Positions 55,266 to 63,846 of a DNA stretch of 64,000 nucleotides are shown here, piece by piece (the stretch's first letter is position 1; each line of letters opens with the position of its first letter). A program made the position numbers and the translations under genes. This DNA comes from Cochleicola gelatinilyticus. Lineage in GTDB: Bacteria > Bacteroidota > Bacteroidia > Flavobacteriales > Flavobacteriaceae. The notes beneath the pieces were generated by a model. That model was given only the letters and a program-made list of their open reading frames with translations, ran no database searches and was not told the DNA's origin. The DNA lies in assembly GCF_001637325.1 (NCBI RefSeq), contig NZ_LRXL01000037.1, forward strand, positions 310,001 to 374,000. The letters run 5' to 3'.

Positions 55266-55293
55266 TATATTTGAATTGTCAAACAATTTAAAA
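55266..55293 (+). promoter_or_regulatory. Promoter and operator-like palindrome of the recombinase gene
   Basis: TATATTTG (55266-55273) matches the Bacteroidetes -7 element TAnnTTTG. It runs directly into AATTGTCAAACAATTT, which contains the dyad ATTGT-CAA-ACAAT. The same -7/dyad block occurs at 58638 in front of another gene of the element. The dyad would lie over the transcription start, the usual place of a repressor site. Confidence 0.65.
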
Positions 55294-55302
55294 TTACACA
55301 TT

Positions 55303-56982
55303 ATGTTAGCTATCTACACACGATTATCAAGAGAAGATGATGATTCAACTTCTATCAAAAACCAAATTAGAGAAGGTAAAGCATTCGCTAAACTTCATAA
55401 TAACAAATCCTTTGAAATTTACAATGAAGGTGAAGGAATATCCGGAACACTTTCAGTTGAGAATCGACCTGCATTAGACCAACTTATTAAAGATATTATA
55501 TCTAAAAAAATTACCGTTATCTGGATGCGTAATCAAAACAGATTAGAACGTTCCACCTACACATATCATTACTTTATCAAATATGCAAAAGAAAACAATA
55601 TAAGCGTTTATTTTGGAGATAAGGGCAAGTTAGATTACAATGACCCAACTACTTATTTACAAGGCTCTATACTCTCTGCTATTAATCAATACGCAGCCGA
55701 TTTACAATCACATCAAACAAAAAAATCATTACTCGATAATGCAAAAGAAGGAAAGTTCCACGGAATACCACCTTATGGTTATAAAAAGAATGAAAATAGG
55801 GTAGTGGTAATCGATGAAGAAGAAGCCAAAGTAGTTAGGAGAATCTATGCATTATCATTAGAAGGTAATGGTCAAAGTAAGATAGCTGAATTTCTCACAG
55901 CAGATAATATCCCAACTAGATATAATAAAATTGGAAAGGGAACACTAACAACCACAAATAAATTCACAAAAGAAAAAACCACTACCAAAAAATCTAATAT
56001 AACTTGGAGCGGTAACACTATCCGGGGAATTATTACCAACACAGTTTATAAAGGTGAGAAATTATATAAAGGAGAAATCTTTAAGATTGAGCCAATTATA
56101 TCTGCTGAATATTGGCAACAAGTAAATGATAACTTAAAGAATAATAGAAATACTAGCGGAGCAAAAACAAATACTTATAATTATCTTCTCAAAGGATTAA
56201 TTAGATGTGGAAAATGTGGTAGAAACTTTTACGGCAGAACAAGAAAAGATAAAAAAGACCATTACTATATGTGTTCTTCAAAACGTATCAAAAATGAAAA
56301 CTGTGGCAATAGAAGTATTAATATTGATTTTATTGAAAATTTTATATGGAATCAGTTTTTTACCAATGGTTTATTGAGAGATAGGATTGAAGCATATTAT
56401 GATAATTCAGACGAAAAACAACTTCTAAAACAATTCGCCGGGGAATTAAAAAAACATAATACAGATAAAGAAAACTTACTTAAAGAAAAATCTCAAACGA
56501 CAAAATATCTAGTTAAAGGAATTTTGGAAGAAGATGAAGCAGACCAACAATTAATTAGAATAAGAAAACAATTAAATGAAATTGAAACTAAAATATTAAA
56601 CACTGAAAGTAACATCGATTTCTATAAAAACAAATCCCAATCAGTAGAAGAAATAACAGCAGACTTAACAAACATAAAAAAGGATGCGACCTTTAATGAT
56701 AAAGAAATATTGGTGAATAATTATATTCAAAATATCAAAGTACTATTCCAATACGATAATTATATAATCGATGTGGAAGGTTACGGTTTAAATACTAGAA
56801 TAATTTATGAAGTAGATAGAAACTACAAATATATATCTGAGGTTGATAAATTATATTACAGATGGTTGGAAGAAAGAAAGAAAGGAACCATAAAACTCAA
56901 ATTTGAAGAATATATTGATAATGATATTAATAACTCCAGTTTTTACCAAATGCCGGGGGAAAAGAAAATAACAATCAAATAA
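55303..56982 (+). CDS. Large serine recombinase (integrase)
   Basis: From the ATG at 55303 (MLAIYTRLSREDDDSTSIKN) the product has 559 residues; a longer ORF would start before the promoter/operator. The resolvase domain (residues 1-150) has the active-site Ser in YTRLSRED and the helix with QGSILSAINQYAADLQS. A recombinase domain (about 165-300), a zinc ribbon (RCGKCGRNFYG, YYMCSSKRIKNENCG) and a coiled coil follow. It probably drives integration into, and excision from, yifB. The gene reads away from the left junction. Only 5 bases separate it from the next gene. Confidence 0.93.
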   Translation: MLAIYTRLSREDDDSTSIKNQIREGKAFAKLHNNKSFEIYNEGEGISGTLSVENRPALDQLIKDIISKKITVIWMRNQNRLERSTYTYHYFIKYAKENNISVYFGDKGKLDYNDPTTYLQGSILSAINQYAADLQSHQTKKSLLDNAKEGKFHGIPPYGYKKNENRVVVIDEEEAKVVRRIYALSLEGNGQSKIAEFLTADNIPTRYNKIGKGTLTTTNKFTKEKTTTKKSNITWSGNTIRGIITNTVYKGEKLYKGEIFKIEPIISAEYWQQVNDNLKNNRNTSGAKTNTYNYLLKGLIRCGKCGRNFYGRTRKDKKDHYYMCSSKRIKNENCGNRSINIDFIENFIWNQFFTNGLLRDRIEAYYDNSDEKQLLKQFAGELKKHNTDKENLLKEKSQTTKYLVKGILEEDEADQQLIRIRKQLNEIETKILNTESNIDFYKNKSQSVEEITADLTNIKKDATFNDKEILVNNYIQNIKVLFQYDNYIIDVEGYGLNTRIIYEVDRNYKYISEVDKLYYRWLEERKKGTIKLKFEEYIDNDINNSSFYQMPGEKKITIK

Positions 56983-56987
56983 TTAAT

Positions 56988-57479
56988 ATGTCACTACCAA
57001 TAACGCCATCACTACCAACAGACAATCTATATAAGTTCCTAGCAATATTTGGATTAATACTTGTGATATTCTCATTGTATACATCCTTTTACAGCGTAAG
57101 AGATAGCTTAAAAGAATCTGAAAATTTAGTAGATGAAACCTATTATAAAATTATAGAAGCAATGGGTAATAGAAATCTTACTAAATCAAATGAAAATTAC
57201 AATAAAACTATTGAAACAGATTCATTAGGAAATGCATTATTGGTACAAGTCAAAGAGGGAAAAGAAGAAATTGCAAGAATAAAGTCAAAAACAATAGAGA
57301 GAAATAATAAAGCATTAAATTATATATTCTTCTTGGGGATGTTAATGATGGTTTTTGGATTTTATTTATGGTATCAAAGAGTTCAGAAACCTATAGATAG
57401 TTTAACACAATTACAATTAGCAAAACTGAAAATTGAAATACTTAATAATGTTCCATCTGATACAGAAGAAGAAAAATAA
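56988..57479 (+). CDS. Membrane protein encoded with the recombinase
   Basis: The product has 163 residues with two hydrophobic spans (LYKFLAIFGLILVIFSLYT near residue 20; LNYIFFLGMLMMVFGFYLWY near 115) separated by a charged helical region. No named family recognised. It is 5 bases after the recombinase stop, so the two are co-transcribed. Confidence 0.65.
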   Translation: MSLPITPSLPTDNLYKFLAIFGLILVIFSLYTSFYSVRDSLKESENLVDETYYKIIEAMGNRNLTKSNENYNKTIETDSLGNALLVQVKEGKEEIARIKSKTIERNNKALNYIFFLGMLMMVFGFYLWYQRVQKPIDSLTQLQLAKLKIEILNNVPSDTEEEK

Positions 57480-57488
57480 AATAAAGAG

Positions 57489-57552
57489 TAAATTTGTAAT
57501 ACTTCATTAATTTTTAATAGTGTAATAATTATTAAATTGTTTGACGACAAAA
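57489..57552 (+). promoter_or_regulatory. Promoter element and third operator-like half-site
   Basis: TAAATTTG (57489-57496) matches TAnnTTTG. AAATTGTTTGAC (57534-57545) is the exact reverse complement of GTCAAACAATTT, the 12-base core of the palindromes at 55271 and 58640, here in inverse orientation and with a weaker other arm (GACAAA). It lies in the leader of the next gene. Confidence 0.5.
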
Positions 57553-57603
57553 TGAAGTAAGGGGTAATCTTAATTGATTGCCCTTTTTAAATTAAATCAA
57601 ATT

Positions 57604-58104
57604 ATGGCAAAAAAACTAACAAAAGAACAATTGGAAACTCTTAATAGAATCTTACAAGATTACTCAACAGACTTTAAACAAGATAAAGAACATCCTACAA
57701 AAAGGGTTGATATATTATTAAATGCAATTTGTGGCGGTGGTTTATTTCTAATATTTAATTTTTTAAAGGAAGTAGATATTTCAGAATTAAGTTCTATCCA
57801 AACCAATTTAATTATTATTAGTGGAGTTGGTTTTATGTTATCTATATTAATGAATTACTTTGCTTTGGAAACAAGCTTATTTCAAATAAATACAGAAGAA
57901 AAATTATTTAATGATGTTGCTAATACTTTAAAAGACCAAGGAGACGGGTGGAGAGAGAAATTTTTAAAAAAGGAAGAAGAAGCAACCGAAGAAGTACATA
58001 GATTATACTATATAAAAAGCAGATTGTACAATACTTCAAAATTGACAATGACTCTTTCTGTGATACTTTTAGGAATATTCTTCGTTAAATACGTACTTAA
58101 CTAA
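57604..58104 (+). CDS. Membrane protein of unknown function on the element
   Basis: From the ATG at 57604 (MAKKLTKEQLETLNRILQ) the product has 166 residues; the upstream extension to 57574 runs through the leader. It has two central hydrophobic spans (ILLNAICGGGLFLIFNFL; LIIISGVGFMLSILMNYFAL) and one at the C-terminus (LTMTLSVILLGIFFVKYV), with a charged coil between. The layout is loosely SLATT-like, as in some defence membrane effectors, but no motif proves this. Confidence 0.6.
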   Translation: MAKKLTKEQLETLNRILQDYSTDFKQDKEHPTKRVDILLNAICGGGLFLIFNFLKEVDISELSSIQTNLIIISGVGFMLSILMNYFALETSLFQINTEEKLFNDVANTLKDQGDGWREKFLKKEEEATEEVHRLYYIKSRLYNTSKLTMTLSVILLGIFFVKYVLN

Positions 58105-58221
58105 ATGTTTAAAAACTGAGATGTAGGGCAATATAAAAAGGGAGTATTTATATAACCCCTGTGAACGTAATAAATGAGTTAAAAGTATATCCACTACGCT
58201 CATCTTAGACCCCTGCCACCC

Positions 58222-58425
58222 CTATTTCAATTTTCTTACTGTTATATCGTGCATATCTCCATTATTATCTAAAAGTTGCTCTAATTGAATCTTACTTCCA
58301 TCCGGTGCAGTAATGAATTGAATTAAACTTCTAACATTATAGTTCCCTCTACCTATTGTTGCAGCAGCAGATTTATCATTTATTTCTGTTTCAACAGTCC
58401 AACCGCTATCCTGTACTTTTTTCAT
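58222..58425 (-). CDS. Small hypothetical protein on the element
   Basis: The product has 67 residues starting MKKVQDSGWTVETEINDKSA. It is soluble, with a Gly-rich middle and a basic C-terminus (DITVRKLK). I do not recognise it. It reads against its neighbours. The gap 58105-58221 before it holds no clear signal. Confidence 0.5.
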   Translation of the reverse strand: MKKVQDSGWTVETEINDKSAAATIGRGNYNVRSLIQFITAPDGSKIQLEQLLDNNGDMHDITVRKLK

Positions 58426-58637
58426 AGTAGTAATTTTAGATTTATTTTACAAATATAAGAAAAATTTATATATACTAATTTTAGTATAAATATACGTTAT
58501 AATTGTATGTATACGAGTGTATTTAAAATGTTCACTTACTATATAAATGAAGATTATGAGTAAAAATAATGCTTCAAAACACACAATGTGATAAAAAAGT
58601 TCGTTTATTATTTTTAAATCTCATAAATGAACATTAT

Positions 58638-58663
58638 CTTTGAATTGTCAAACAATTTAAATT
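58638..58663 (+). promoter_or_regulatory. Second copy of the promoter/operator palindrome
   Basis: TATCTTTG matches TAnnTTTG and continues as AATTGTCAAACAATTTAAAT, identical over 18 or more bases to the region in front of the recombinase, with the same spacing to the ATG. This indicates control of both genes by one regulator. Confidence 0.7.
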
Positions 58664-58671
58664 ATTACATT

Positions 58672-58878
58672 ATGTATAAGATTGAAACAATTAAAAACGG
58701 AATTAGTGGGTGTGGTGCCTATAATACTTCAGACGTGACAATATTAACTGAATCATTTGAAACTCTAAAAGAAGCTCGCAAGGCAATAAGATTAAAAATT
58801 AAGAATGATGGGTTCATTAAGTATGCAGATTACACAACCAATTTAATTGATGGCTTAACACTTCACACTAACTTTTAA
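58672..58878 (+). CDS. Small protein under the shared operator
   Basis: From the ATG at 58672 (MYKIETIKNGISGCGAYNTS) the product has 68 residues; the longer ORF includes the operator and is unlikely. It has a soluble alpha/beta-looking composition and no HTH that I can see, so it is not clearly the repressor. Its promoter and operator are the same as for the recombinase, so the two are probably induced together; an excisionase-like helper is possible but unproven. Confidence 0.6.
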   Translation: MYKIETIKNGISGCGAYNTSDVTILTESFETLKEARKAIRLKIKNDGFIKYADYTTNLIDGLTLHTNF

Positions 58879-58894
58879 TATAAAATCTTTAGTA

Positions 58895-58911
58895 GGGGGG
58901 TAACACCCCCC
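58895..58911. repeat. G6/C6 hairpin
   Basis: GGGGGG-TAACA-CCCCCC is a perfect 6-bp G/C stem in very AT-rich DNA. It has no T run after it. It lies in the 87 bases before the tyrosine recombinase ATG and could affect its translation or be a binding or nicking site. Confidence 0.7.
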
Positions 58912-58965
58912 ATAAATTAACTTCAATAAGGGTGTGACACAAGTACGCAAAATAAATATAATATT

Positions 58966-59505
58966 ATGACAGGTTCAATATATATAGATTATAACAAAGC
59001 ATTACACAAAGGTTTAAAACTAATTAAATCAAAAGAGAATCCAAACTTCGGACTATTAATTATCTGTGGTATTAATTTAGGATTACGCATCGATGATTTA
59101 TTACAACTAACTTTTGACCAATTGAAACAAGATAGTTTTACTATAGAAGAAGGTAAGACAAAGAAGAAGCGAACACTAAAAGTAAATGATGCGATTAAGA
59201 ATGCTTTAAAGCACTTTGAAGATGATATAACATATCAGTTAGGTGGTAGTCCATTTACATCTCAAAAGGGTTCTGTGTATTCTGTACAGCACATAAACAG
59301 GTTAATGAAGAAATATTTTAAGGGTAAGGTAAGTTCACATAGTTTGCGTAAATCATTTGGAAGAAGGGTTTGGTTAAATGATAACCAAAGTGAACGTGCA
59401 TTAGTTTATTTATCTCAGTTACTAAATCATTCATCTACACACACTACCCGTACTTATTTAGGAATCCAACAAGAAGAATTGGACAACATATATATGAACT
59501 TATAG
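58966..59505 (+). CDS. Minimal tyrosine recombinase (catalytic domain only)
   Basis: The product has 179 residues, about half the length of a phage integrase. It has Arg in NLGLRIDDLL (Arg I), HSLRKSFGRR (His-x-x-Arg), the LNHSS box (second His) and Tyr in TRTYLGIQ. The N-terminal arm- and core-binding domains are absent, as in small Bacteroidetes recombinases. It may act in resolution or DNA inversion and not in the main integration step. Start at ATG 58966 is preceded by an AT-rich leader. Confidence 0.85.
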   Translation: MTGSIYIDYNKALHKGLKLIKSKENPNFGLLIICGINLGLRIDDLLQLTFDQLKQDSFTIEEGKTKKKRTLKVNDAIKNALKHFEDDITYQLGGSPFTSQKGSVYSVQHINRLMKKYFKGKVSSHSLRKSFGRRVWLNDNQSERALVYLSQLLNHSSTHTTRTYLGIQQEELDNIYMNL

Positions 59506-59564
59506 AAAAATTTATATGTTTGACCCTAAATTATATTGATTACTAATAACCTACAAATAAAATT

Positions 59565-59867
59565 ATGGAAGACCAACGCAAACAATTTAAAAAAGATTTA
59601 GACTTCTTACTTTCAAAAGGATATAATGCCAAAGGTATTATGATTATTAATAACGAAAAAATATTTAGGTTTGATAATCAGCAAGAAGCAGATGAAGTTA
59701 CAGAATTAGGATTTAATGCTTATCAAACAGAAAAGTATCTAGAAGTATTAAATGACCATATAGATACTTTACAAACAAATGAAGAAGGTAAATTCTTGAA
59801 AGGTCAAGAACCTTTTTTCAATTCTAATTTAGGAAAGGGATATGATTCAATTAAAGATACATTTTAA
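59565..59867 (+). CDS. Hypothetical protein on the element
   Basis: The product has 100 residues, acidic and soluble (MEDQRKQFKKDLDFLLSKGY at the N-terminus). No family recognised. It ends 64 bases before a strong terminator and follows the tyrosine recombinase by 59 bases. Confidence 0.55.
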   Translation: MEDQRKQFKKDLDFLLSKGYNAKGIMIINNEKIFRFDNQQEADEVTELGFNAYQTEKYLEVLNDHIDTLQTNEEGKFLKGQEPFFNSNLGKGYDSIKDTF

Positions 59868-59930
59868 CTTTTTTCAATATATTTGTCCTTCAATGGGTAA
59901 TTGATACTTTCCTATTGTTATTGATTATAG

Positions 59931-59969
59931 AAGCCTTTAGATAAATCTAAGGGCTTTTTTTATTTTTTT
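59931..59969 (+). terminator. Terminator after the element's plus-strand genes
   Basis: AAGCCTTTAGAT (59931-59942) pairs with ATCTAAGGGCTT (59945-59956) with one G-T pair, followed by a run of T residues. It ends the tyrosine-recombinase message. Confidence 0.85.
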
Positions 59970-60688
59970 CTTCCCGTAAGTACCTGTGTCTACCTATATC
60001 TTACGTTGTCTTCCTGTAAGTAACCGTGTCTTACAATGTTTATTATTTACTACGTTATTTTACATTTACTAAGTTGATAAAATTAATCCAACACTGTTGG
60101 CATAAGTTTTTATTTAAAGTTTAAATATTTGGATGAAATGTAACAATGTTATCATATAGATTACTCCAATATTAGAATCTTTGTTTTTTAAAACTTAAAA
60201 ATAATATGCTGTAGCTGTGTCCTTTTAATTGGATTGTTAACAAAAAATAGGTGGTTATCAACATTTGTATTGTTGATGCGCTGTTAACATCGTAATTCAA
60301 TTTCTAGAAAACAATTATTTAATTCAATTTAGCTTTGTATTAAGTCATTCACGAGTATATGTTGTGGTTTTGTAATTGTCACAATGATTTGAAATGATGT
60401 TTTGTAGGTTTGATTTGTTTGGTGAAACTGGAGGGTTTCAAGTTAAACTATATATAAAGTAAAATATAAAATTATTGGTGTAAAGAAATAAATGTTTTAA
60501 ATTTGTATCTGGAAGGAACACGATAGCGTAAAACCTACAATTTCAGATTACTTACCTACTCATAATGTCATTTATAAGGCAAGCAGAAGGGAAAACTTTA
60601 GAACAATTTGTTTCTATCCACTAAGAGTTTTTCAGCCATTATAGGCTACCTAATGTTTCGACCCGTGCGGTCTTTAAACCTTATTTAA
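59970..60688. other. 700-base non-coding region of the element, possible origin or ncRNA
   Basis: No ORF of credible length is present. It contains two imperfect direct repeats near 59976 and 60010 (CCGTAAGTACCTGTGTCTAC and TGTAAGTAACCGTGTCTTAC), AT-rich tracts, and a good promoter (TTG at 60475-60477, TAAATTTG at 60498-60505). The promoter reads into about 180 bases with no long ORF before the gene at 60689, so it may drive a small RNA or a long leader. Confidence 0.45.
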
Positions 60689-60925
60689 ATGATGGAAAAT
60701 ATTAAATGGTATTACGGTTTTATTATCCCTATTGCAATAGCGATTGTAATGGTTGTTCCCAGAACTTTAGAAGTATTAATCAAATTTATTCAGACTACTT
60801 GTTTTTGGTTTGTGGCACTTTTATCTCCTAACAGTGCGGAAAGAGTTATCGGTTTACTTGAAAAATACAGAAATAAGCAAATTTCAATAGATAAATCAGT
60901 ATTTAATAAAATAGATGATACTTAA
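60689..60925 (+). CDS. Small membrane protein of the element
   Basis: The product has 78 residues starting MMENIKWYYGFIIPIAIAIV. It has one or two hydrophobic spans and a charged C-terminus. No family recognised. It is the likely product of the promoter at 60475, with a leader of about 180 bases. Confidence 0.5.
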   Translation: MMENIKWYYGFIIPIAIAIVMVVPRTLEVLIKFIQTTCFWFVALLSPNSAERVIGLLEKYRNKQISIDKSVFNKIDDT

Positions 60926-60995
60926 ACTATTCTCAATTAATTGAAACCTATATACAGTAACACGTTTATTGGTGTATAAATATCAATTAAATTCA

Positions 60996-61784
60996 TTACC
61001 AGTACAGCTCTTTCCAATCAAAGTTGATTATCTCACAGACAGGAGAAACACCCTTCCAATCTTTCTTATAATATCCCGTATCAATTCCACTATTGAATAT
61101 TGGGTCATATTCAGTTTCTTTTAAAAACTTCTTTACTTTTCTACTTGGTTCTAATCCATTTGGATTATATCCTTTGGAATCTAATCTTAAATCACAGAAA
61201 CCTTGTTTGAAGGTATCATTAGAGAATTTAAATGGTGTACTGTTCTGTGGTATTAGAAAAGTTCCATAATCGGCTATTTGTTCACCTATTTCAATTGTGA
61301 TAAATTCAAATTCTTTTCCCTTATATTTGATTTCTTTAAGAACATCATTATCCAATCCAGTTTTAATCTTTCCAAAAGGTGGGTTTGAAATTACTTGGTC
61401 AAAGTGACCAAAGGATTTGTAATCAAATATTGATGCATTTAACCAATTTGCTTCTGGAAGTAGTTTCTTTCCAACTCTTACATACTCTGAATTGAGTTCT
61501 ATACAAGTAACATCACATTTTTTATAATGATATGCGAAGAAAGATAGTATTCCGATTCCTGCGCATAGGTCTATTAGTTTGCAGTCATTAATTATTTCTA
61601 ATGAGAAATCTTCTGCTAATCCCTGTGGGGTGAAAAATGCACCGGCTTGTGAATTAATGGAAGTGGCTGATTCGTTCCAGTTGTTATATACAAATAATTT
61701 ATCATCCCACGTTAGGGTATCTTTCTTTAATAGTTCTTCAGCTTCATTATGTGCTTTAAATTGTGCTTTTGTAAGTTTTGCCAA
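60996..61784 (-). CDS. Orphan N6-adenine-type DNA methyltransferase
   Basis: The product has 262 residues. The SAM-binding motif I is LIDLCAGIGILSFFAY (near residue 70) and the catalytic motif IV is SNPPF (near 133). NPPF/Y enzymes methylate exocyclic amino groups, mostly adenine in DNA. No restriction endonuclease lies nearby, so it probably protects the element or marks its DNA rather than acting in restriction-modification. Convergent with the gene at 60689. Confidence 0.8.
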   Translation of the reverse strand: MAKLTKAQFKAHNEAEELLKKDTLTWDDKLFVYNNWNESATSINSQAGAFFTPQGLAEDFSLEIINDCKLIDLCAGIGILSFFAYHYKKCDVTCIELNSEYVRVGKKLLPEANWLNASIFDYKSFGHFDQVISNPPFGKIKTGLDNDVLKEIKYKGKEFEFITIEIGEQIADYGTFLIPQNSTPFKFSNDTFKQGFCDLRLDSKGYNPNGLEPSRKVKKFLKETEYDPIFNSGIDTGYYKKDWKGVSPVCEIINFDWKELYW

Positions 61785-61826
61785 TGTATCATAATTCTTT
61801 ATTTTGTGGTGGGTAATCCACCATTA

Positions 61827-62522
61827 TTAATTATCTCTTAACTTATTTAGAGCCGTTTTAAATGCTTCATTTTTTTGTAGCTTCTCAATTGAAGTGTGAA
61901 AGATTTGGTTTATTCTTTGGTGAGATAAACCATATTTAGAAGCCTGCTGTTTATGTATTATAGGCTTCTTCATCCCCAAACCTAAGGTTTCGATTACTAC
62001 AGTTGCATACCTTTCTTTTTTTAGATTTTTTTTAATCAATTCAATTAAGTAATCTTCATTTTTTTCATCGATATAATCTTTGGAAGTATCTTCAATTGAA
62101 TCCTCAAATTTTGTTTTCCCATCTTCATTAACCATTATTGATAAATCGCTAAAATGTGAAGTAAATGGTACATCTTGTTTTTCGTAATTGGTTTGCATCT
62201 TTCCAATTAATGCATACGGTCTATATCTTATCCAATCCCAAACATTTCTTTCCATACAGATTTTTGCGTAAGATGGGAATGATGCAGCAGCTTGAACGTT
62301 ATAGTTTTTGATAGCAGGGATTAATCCACCAAGTGCCGGAGAGAATAATTCATCTGGACTATATTGTGATGTGGTTGCGTATTTGGTGGCTACTTTTAAT
62401 GCAAGTGGTAATTGTGAGCAAGCAATTTTGTTTTTATTCTTATCTCTATCTATGAATAATTCATCTATTTCTAATTGAGATAGTTTGACATAGTTTTCTG
62501 TAACGTATTGGTTTAAGTTCAC
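61827..62522 (-). CDS. Element-encoded sigma-70-family factor
   Basis: The product has 231 residues. Region 2 is recognised in LALKVATKYATTSQYSPDEL and FPSYAKICMERNVWDWIRYR, matching the DLIQEG.IGL..A and FSTYA..WI pattern. A region-4-like HTH lies at ASKYGLSHQRINQIFHTS near the C-terminus. It would direct RNA polymerase to the element's own promoters, perhaps for late genes beyond the window. No anti-sigma gene is seen next to it. Confidence 0.75.
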   Translation of the reverse strand: MNLNQYVTENYVKLSQLEIDELFIDRDKNKNKIACSQLPLALKVATKYATTSQYSPDELFSPALGGLIPAIKNYNVQAAASFPSYAKICMERNVWDWIRYRPYALIGKMQTNYEKQDVPFTSHFSDLSIMVNEDGKTKFEDSIEDTSKDYIDEKNEDYLIELIKKNLKKERYATVVIETLGLGMKKPIIHKQQASKYGLSHQRINQIFHTSIEKLQKNEAFKTALNKLRDN

Positions 62523-62536
62523 TTTTCATTGTGGTA

Positions 62537-62653
62537 TTATTTTGTGATGTTTTGGTTAGCATCATTATTTACTCTCAGAATATTATTTATTCTCAGTTCT
62601 GTATTCTTTTGTTCAGCTCTCAATTGGTCTAATTTTTCTAATACTTCTTCCAT
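62537..62653 (-). CDS. Small coiled-coil protein
   Basis: A 38-residue frame (MEEVLEKLDQLRAEQKNTEL, then RINNILRVNNDANQNITK) whose ATG overlaps the stop of the next upstream gene (TAATG). The heptad-like Leu spacing supports a coiled coil. Coupling makes it probable that it is translated. Confidence 0.6.
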   Translation of the reverse strand: MEEVLEKLDQLRAEQKNTELRINNILRVNNDANQNITK

Positions 62654-63846
62654 TATGCTGTTTTATTTTTTAAATAAGTTATTATTTTGAATCTATCATT
62701 ATTTGAGTAGTTTACACCTTGCTTAAATTCTCCAATTTGGATTAGGTATTTATCTATCATCTCTATTTTCCCAAGATTCATCGGAAGGTTCAAAATGTCC
62801 ATATTAATCTTATCAGTATTTTCTACTTTGGTTTCATTTTTAAATGTGAAACTATCATCCACCATTTTTCGAGGTCTGTTTATTGGGATTACTTTTTCAT
62901 CATATCCATCTTCAAATGGTAGTAACTTTTCTTCTTTAATTTCTTCCGGTAAATTTGGAATTATGTTACTTACATCGGAAATTATTTTTTCCCATTGCTT
63001 TTTTACTTTTCCAACGCTCGATAGTGCTTTTTCTTTTTCAAAGTTATAAGTTCTAAATTCTCCAGATAAAACACCATCTTTAAGAAATTTGATAATTTTT
63101 TCTTTTTGATTTGGGTTAGCACACTCAAAACGTTTCAATTCATTGAGGTAATTATTTATAAGTGCAAATAACTCATCTTGAAGGACTTTATCTTCTTCAG
63201 CTTGCTTTTTCTTTTCCCTATTTGCTTTTGCTTCTTCTCTTAGCTGTTTTCTTTTAGCTTCTTCTTTTTTCATTTCGACTTTTACTTGTTCAATGGTTGT
63301 ACAAGATTTAGCGAGGGTATCTATAATTCCTTCGTAATTTGATAGGGTAGAAGGATTAAATGACCTTTTAAGGGCTATTATGTCATCTTTAAGGGATGGT
63401 TTCTTTTCGATTATCTCGGTTTCGGTTAGTGTATTTTGCTTAATGGTATTTCCAAAAGGTTCATTTTGAGCTATCTTGATTTTCGTTGACGTTTCTTTCA
63501 TTGACTTGGTCTTTTTTCTAATTTCAGAAGGCTCATTTTGAGCTATCTTGAATTCGTTATAAATAGTTGCTTTTCTGTTTTTGTATTGCTTTTTCTTTTG
63601 GGTAATATTCTTAACAAAATCGGTTTTTATAATCCCTTTCTTTTCGAGTTGAGTAATATTTCTTTTTATGGTTGAGAATGGTGTACCCAATTCTTCAGCT
63701 ATTTCCTTTTGTGTCTGATAACAATATTTTCCGTTAAGTTGAAAGCTTAATAAATAGCCTAATATTACTTTGTGTGTAGTGGTTAAATCCTTCCTTTTCC
63801 TTAATTCGGTAGGAATCTTGATGAATGTTTCTTTTTCTTGTGTCAT
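62653..63846 (-). CDS. Winged-helix replication-like protein
   Basis: The product has 397 residues. The N-terminal 80 residues are a winged HTH (TTTHKVILGYLLSFQL, KEIAEELGTPFSTIKRNITQ), as in plasmid or phage replication initiator (DnaD/RepO-like) proteins. A short internal repeat KIAQNEP occurs twice (near residues 98 and 124), and a Lys/Glu-rich coiled coil lies at about 185-235. It probably initiates replication or recruits the helicase for the element. It is the first gene of the minus-strand operon with the small ORF and possibly the sigma factor. Confidence 0.65.
   Translation of the reverse strand: MTQEKETFIKIPTELRKRKDLTTTHKVILGYLLSFQLNGKYCYQTQKEIAEELGTPFSTIKRNITQLEKKGIIKTDFVKNITQKKKQYKNRKATIYNEFKIAQNEPSEIRKKTKSMKETSTKIKIAQNEPFGNTIKQNTLTETEIIEKKPSLKDDIIALKRSFNPSTLSNYEGIIDTLAKSCTTIEQVKVEMKKEEAKRKQLREEAKANREKKKQAEEDKVLQDELFALINNYLNELKRFECANPNQKEKIIKFLKDGVLSGEFRTYNFEKEKALSSVGKVKKQWEKIISDVSNIIPNLPEEIKEEKLLPFEDGYDEKVIPINRPRKMVDDSFTFKNETKVENTDKINMDILNLPMNLGKIEMIDKYLIQIGEFKQGVNYSNNDRFKIITYLKNKTA

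Noticed and set aside
58895-58911. G6/C6 hairpin as a terminator
   Set aside because: There is no T run after the stem on either strand, so it is listed only as a repeat.
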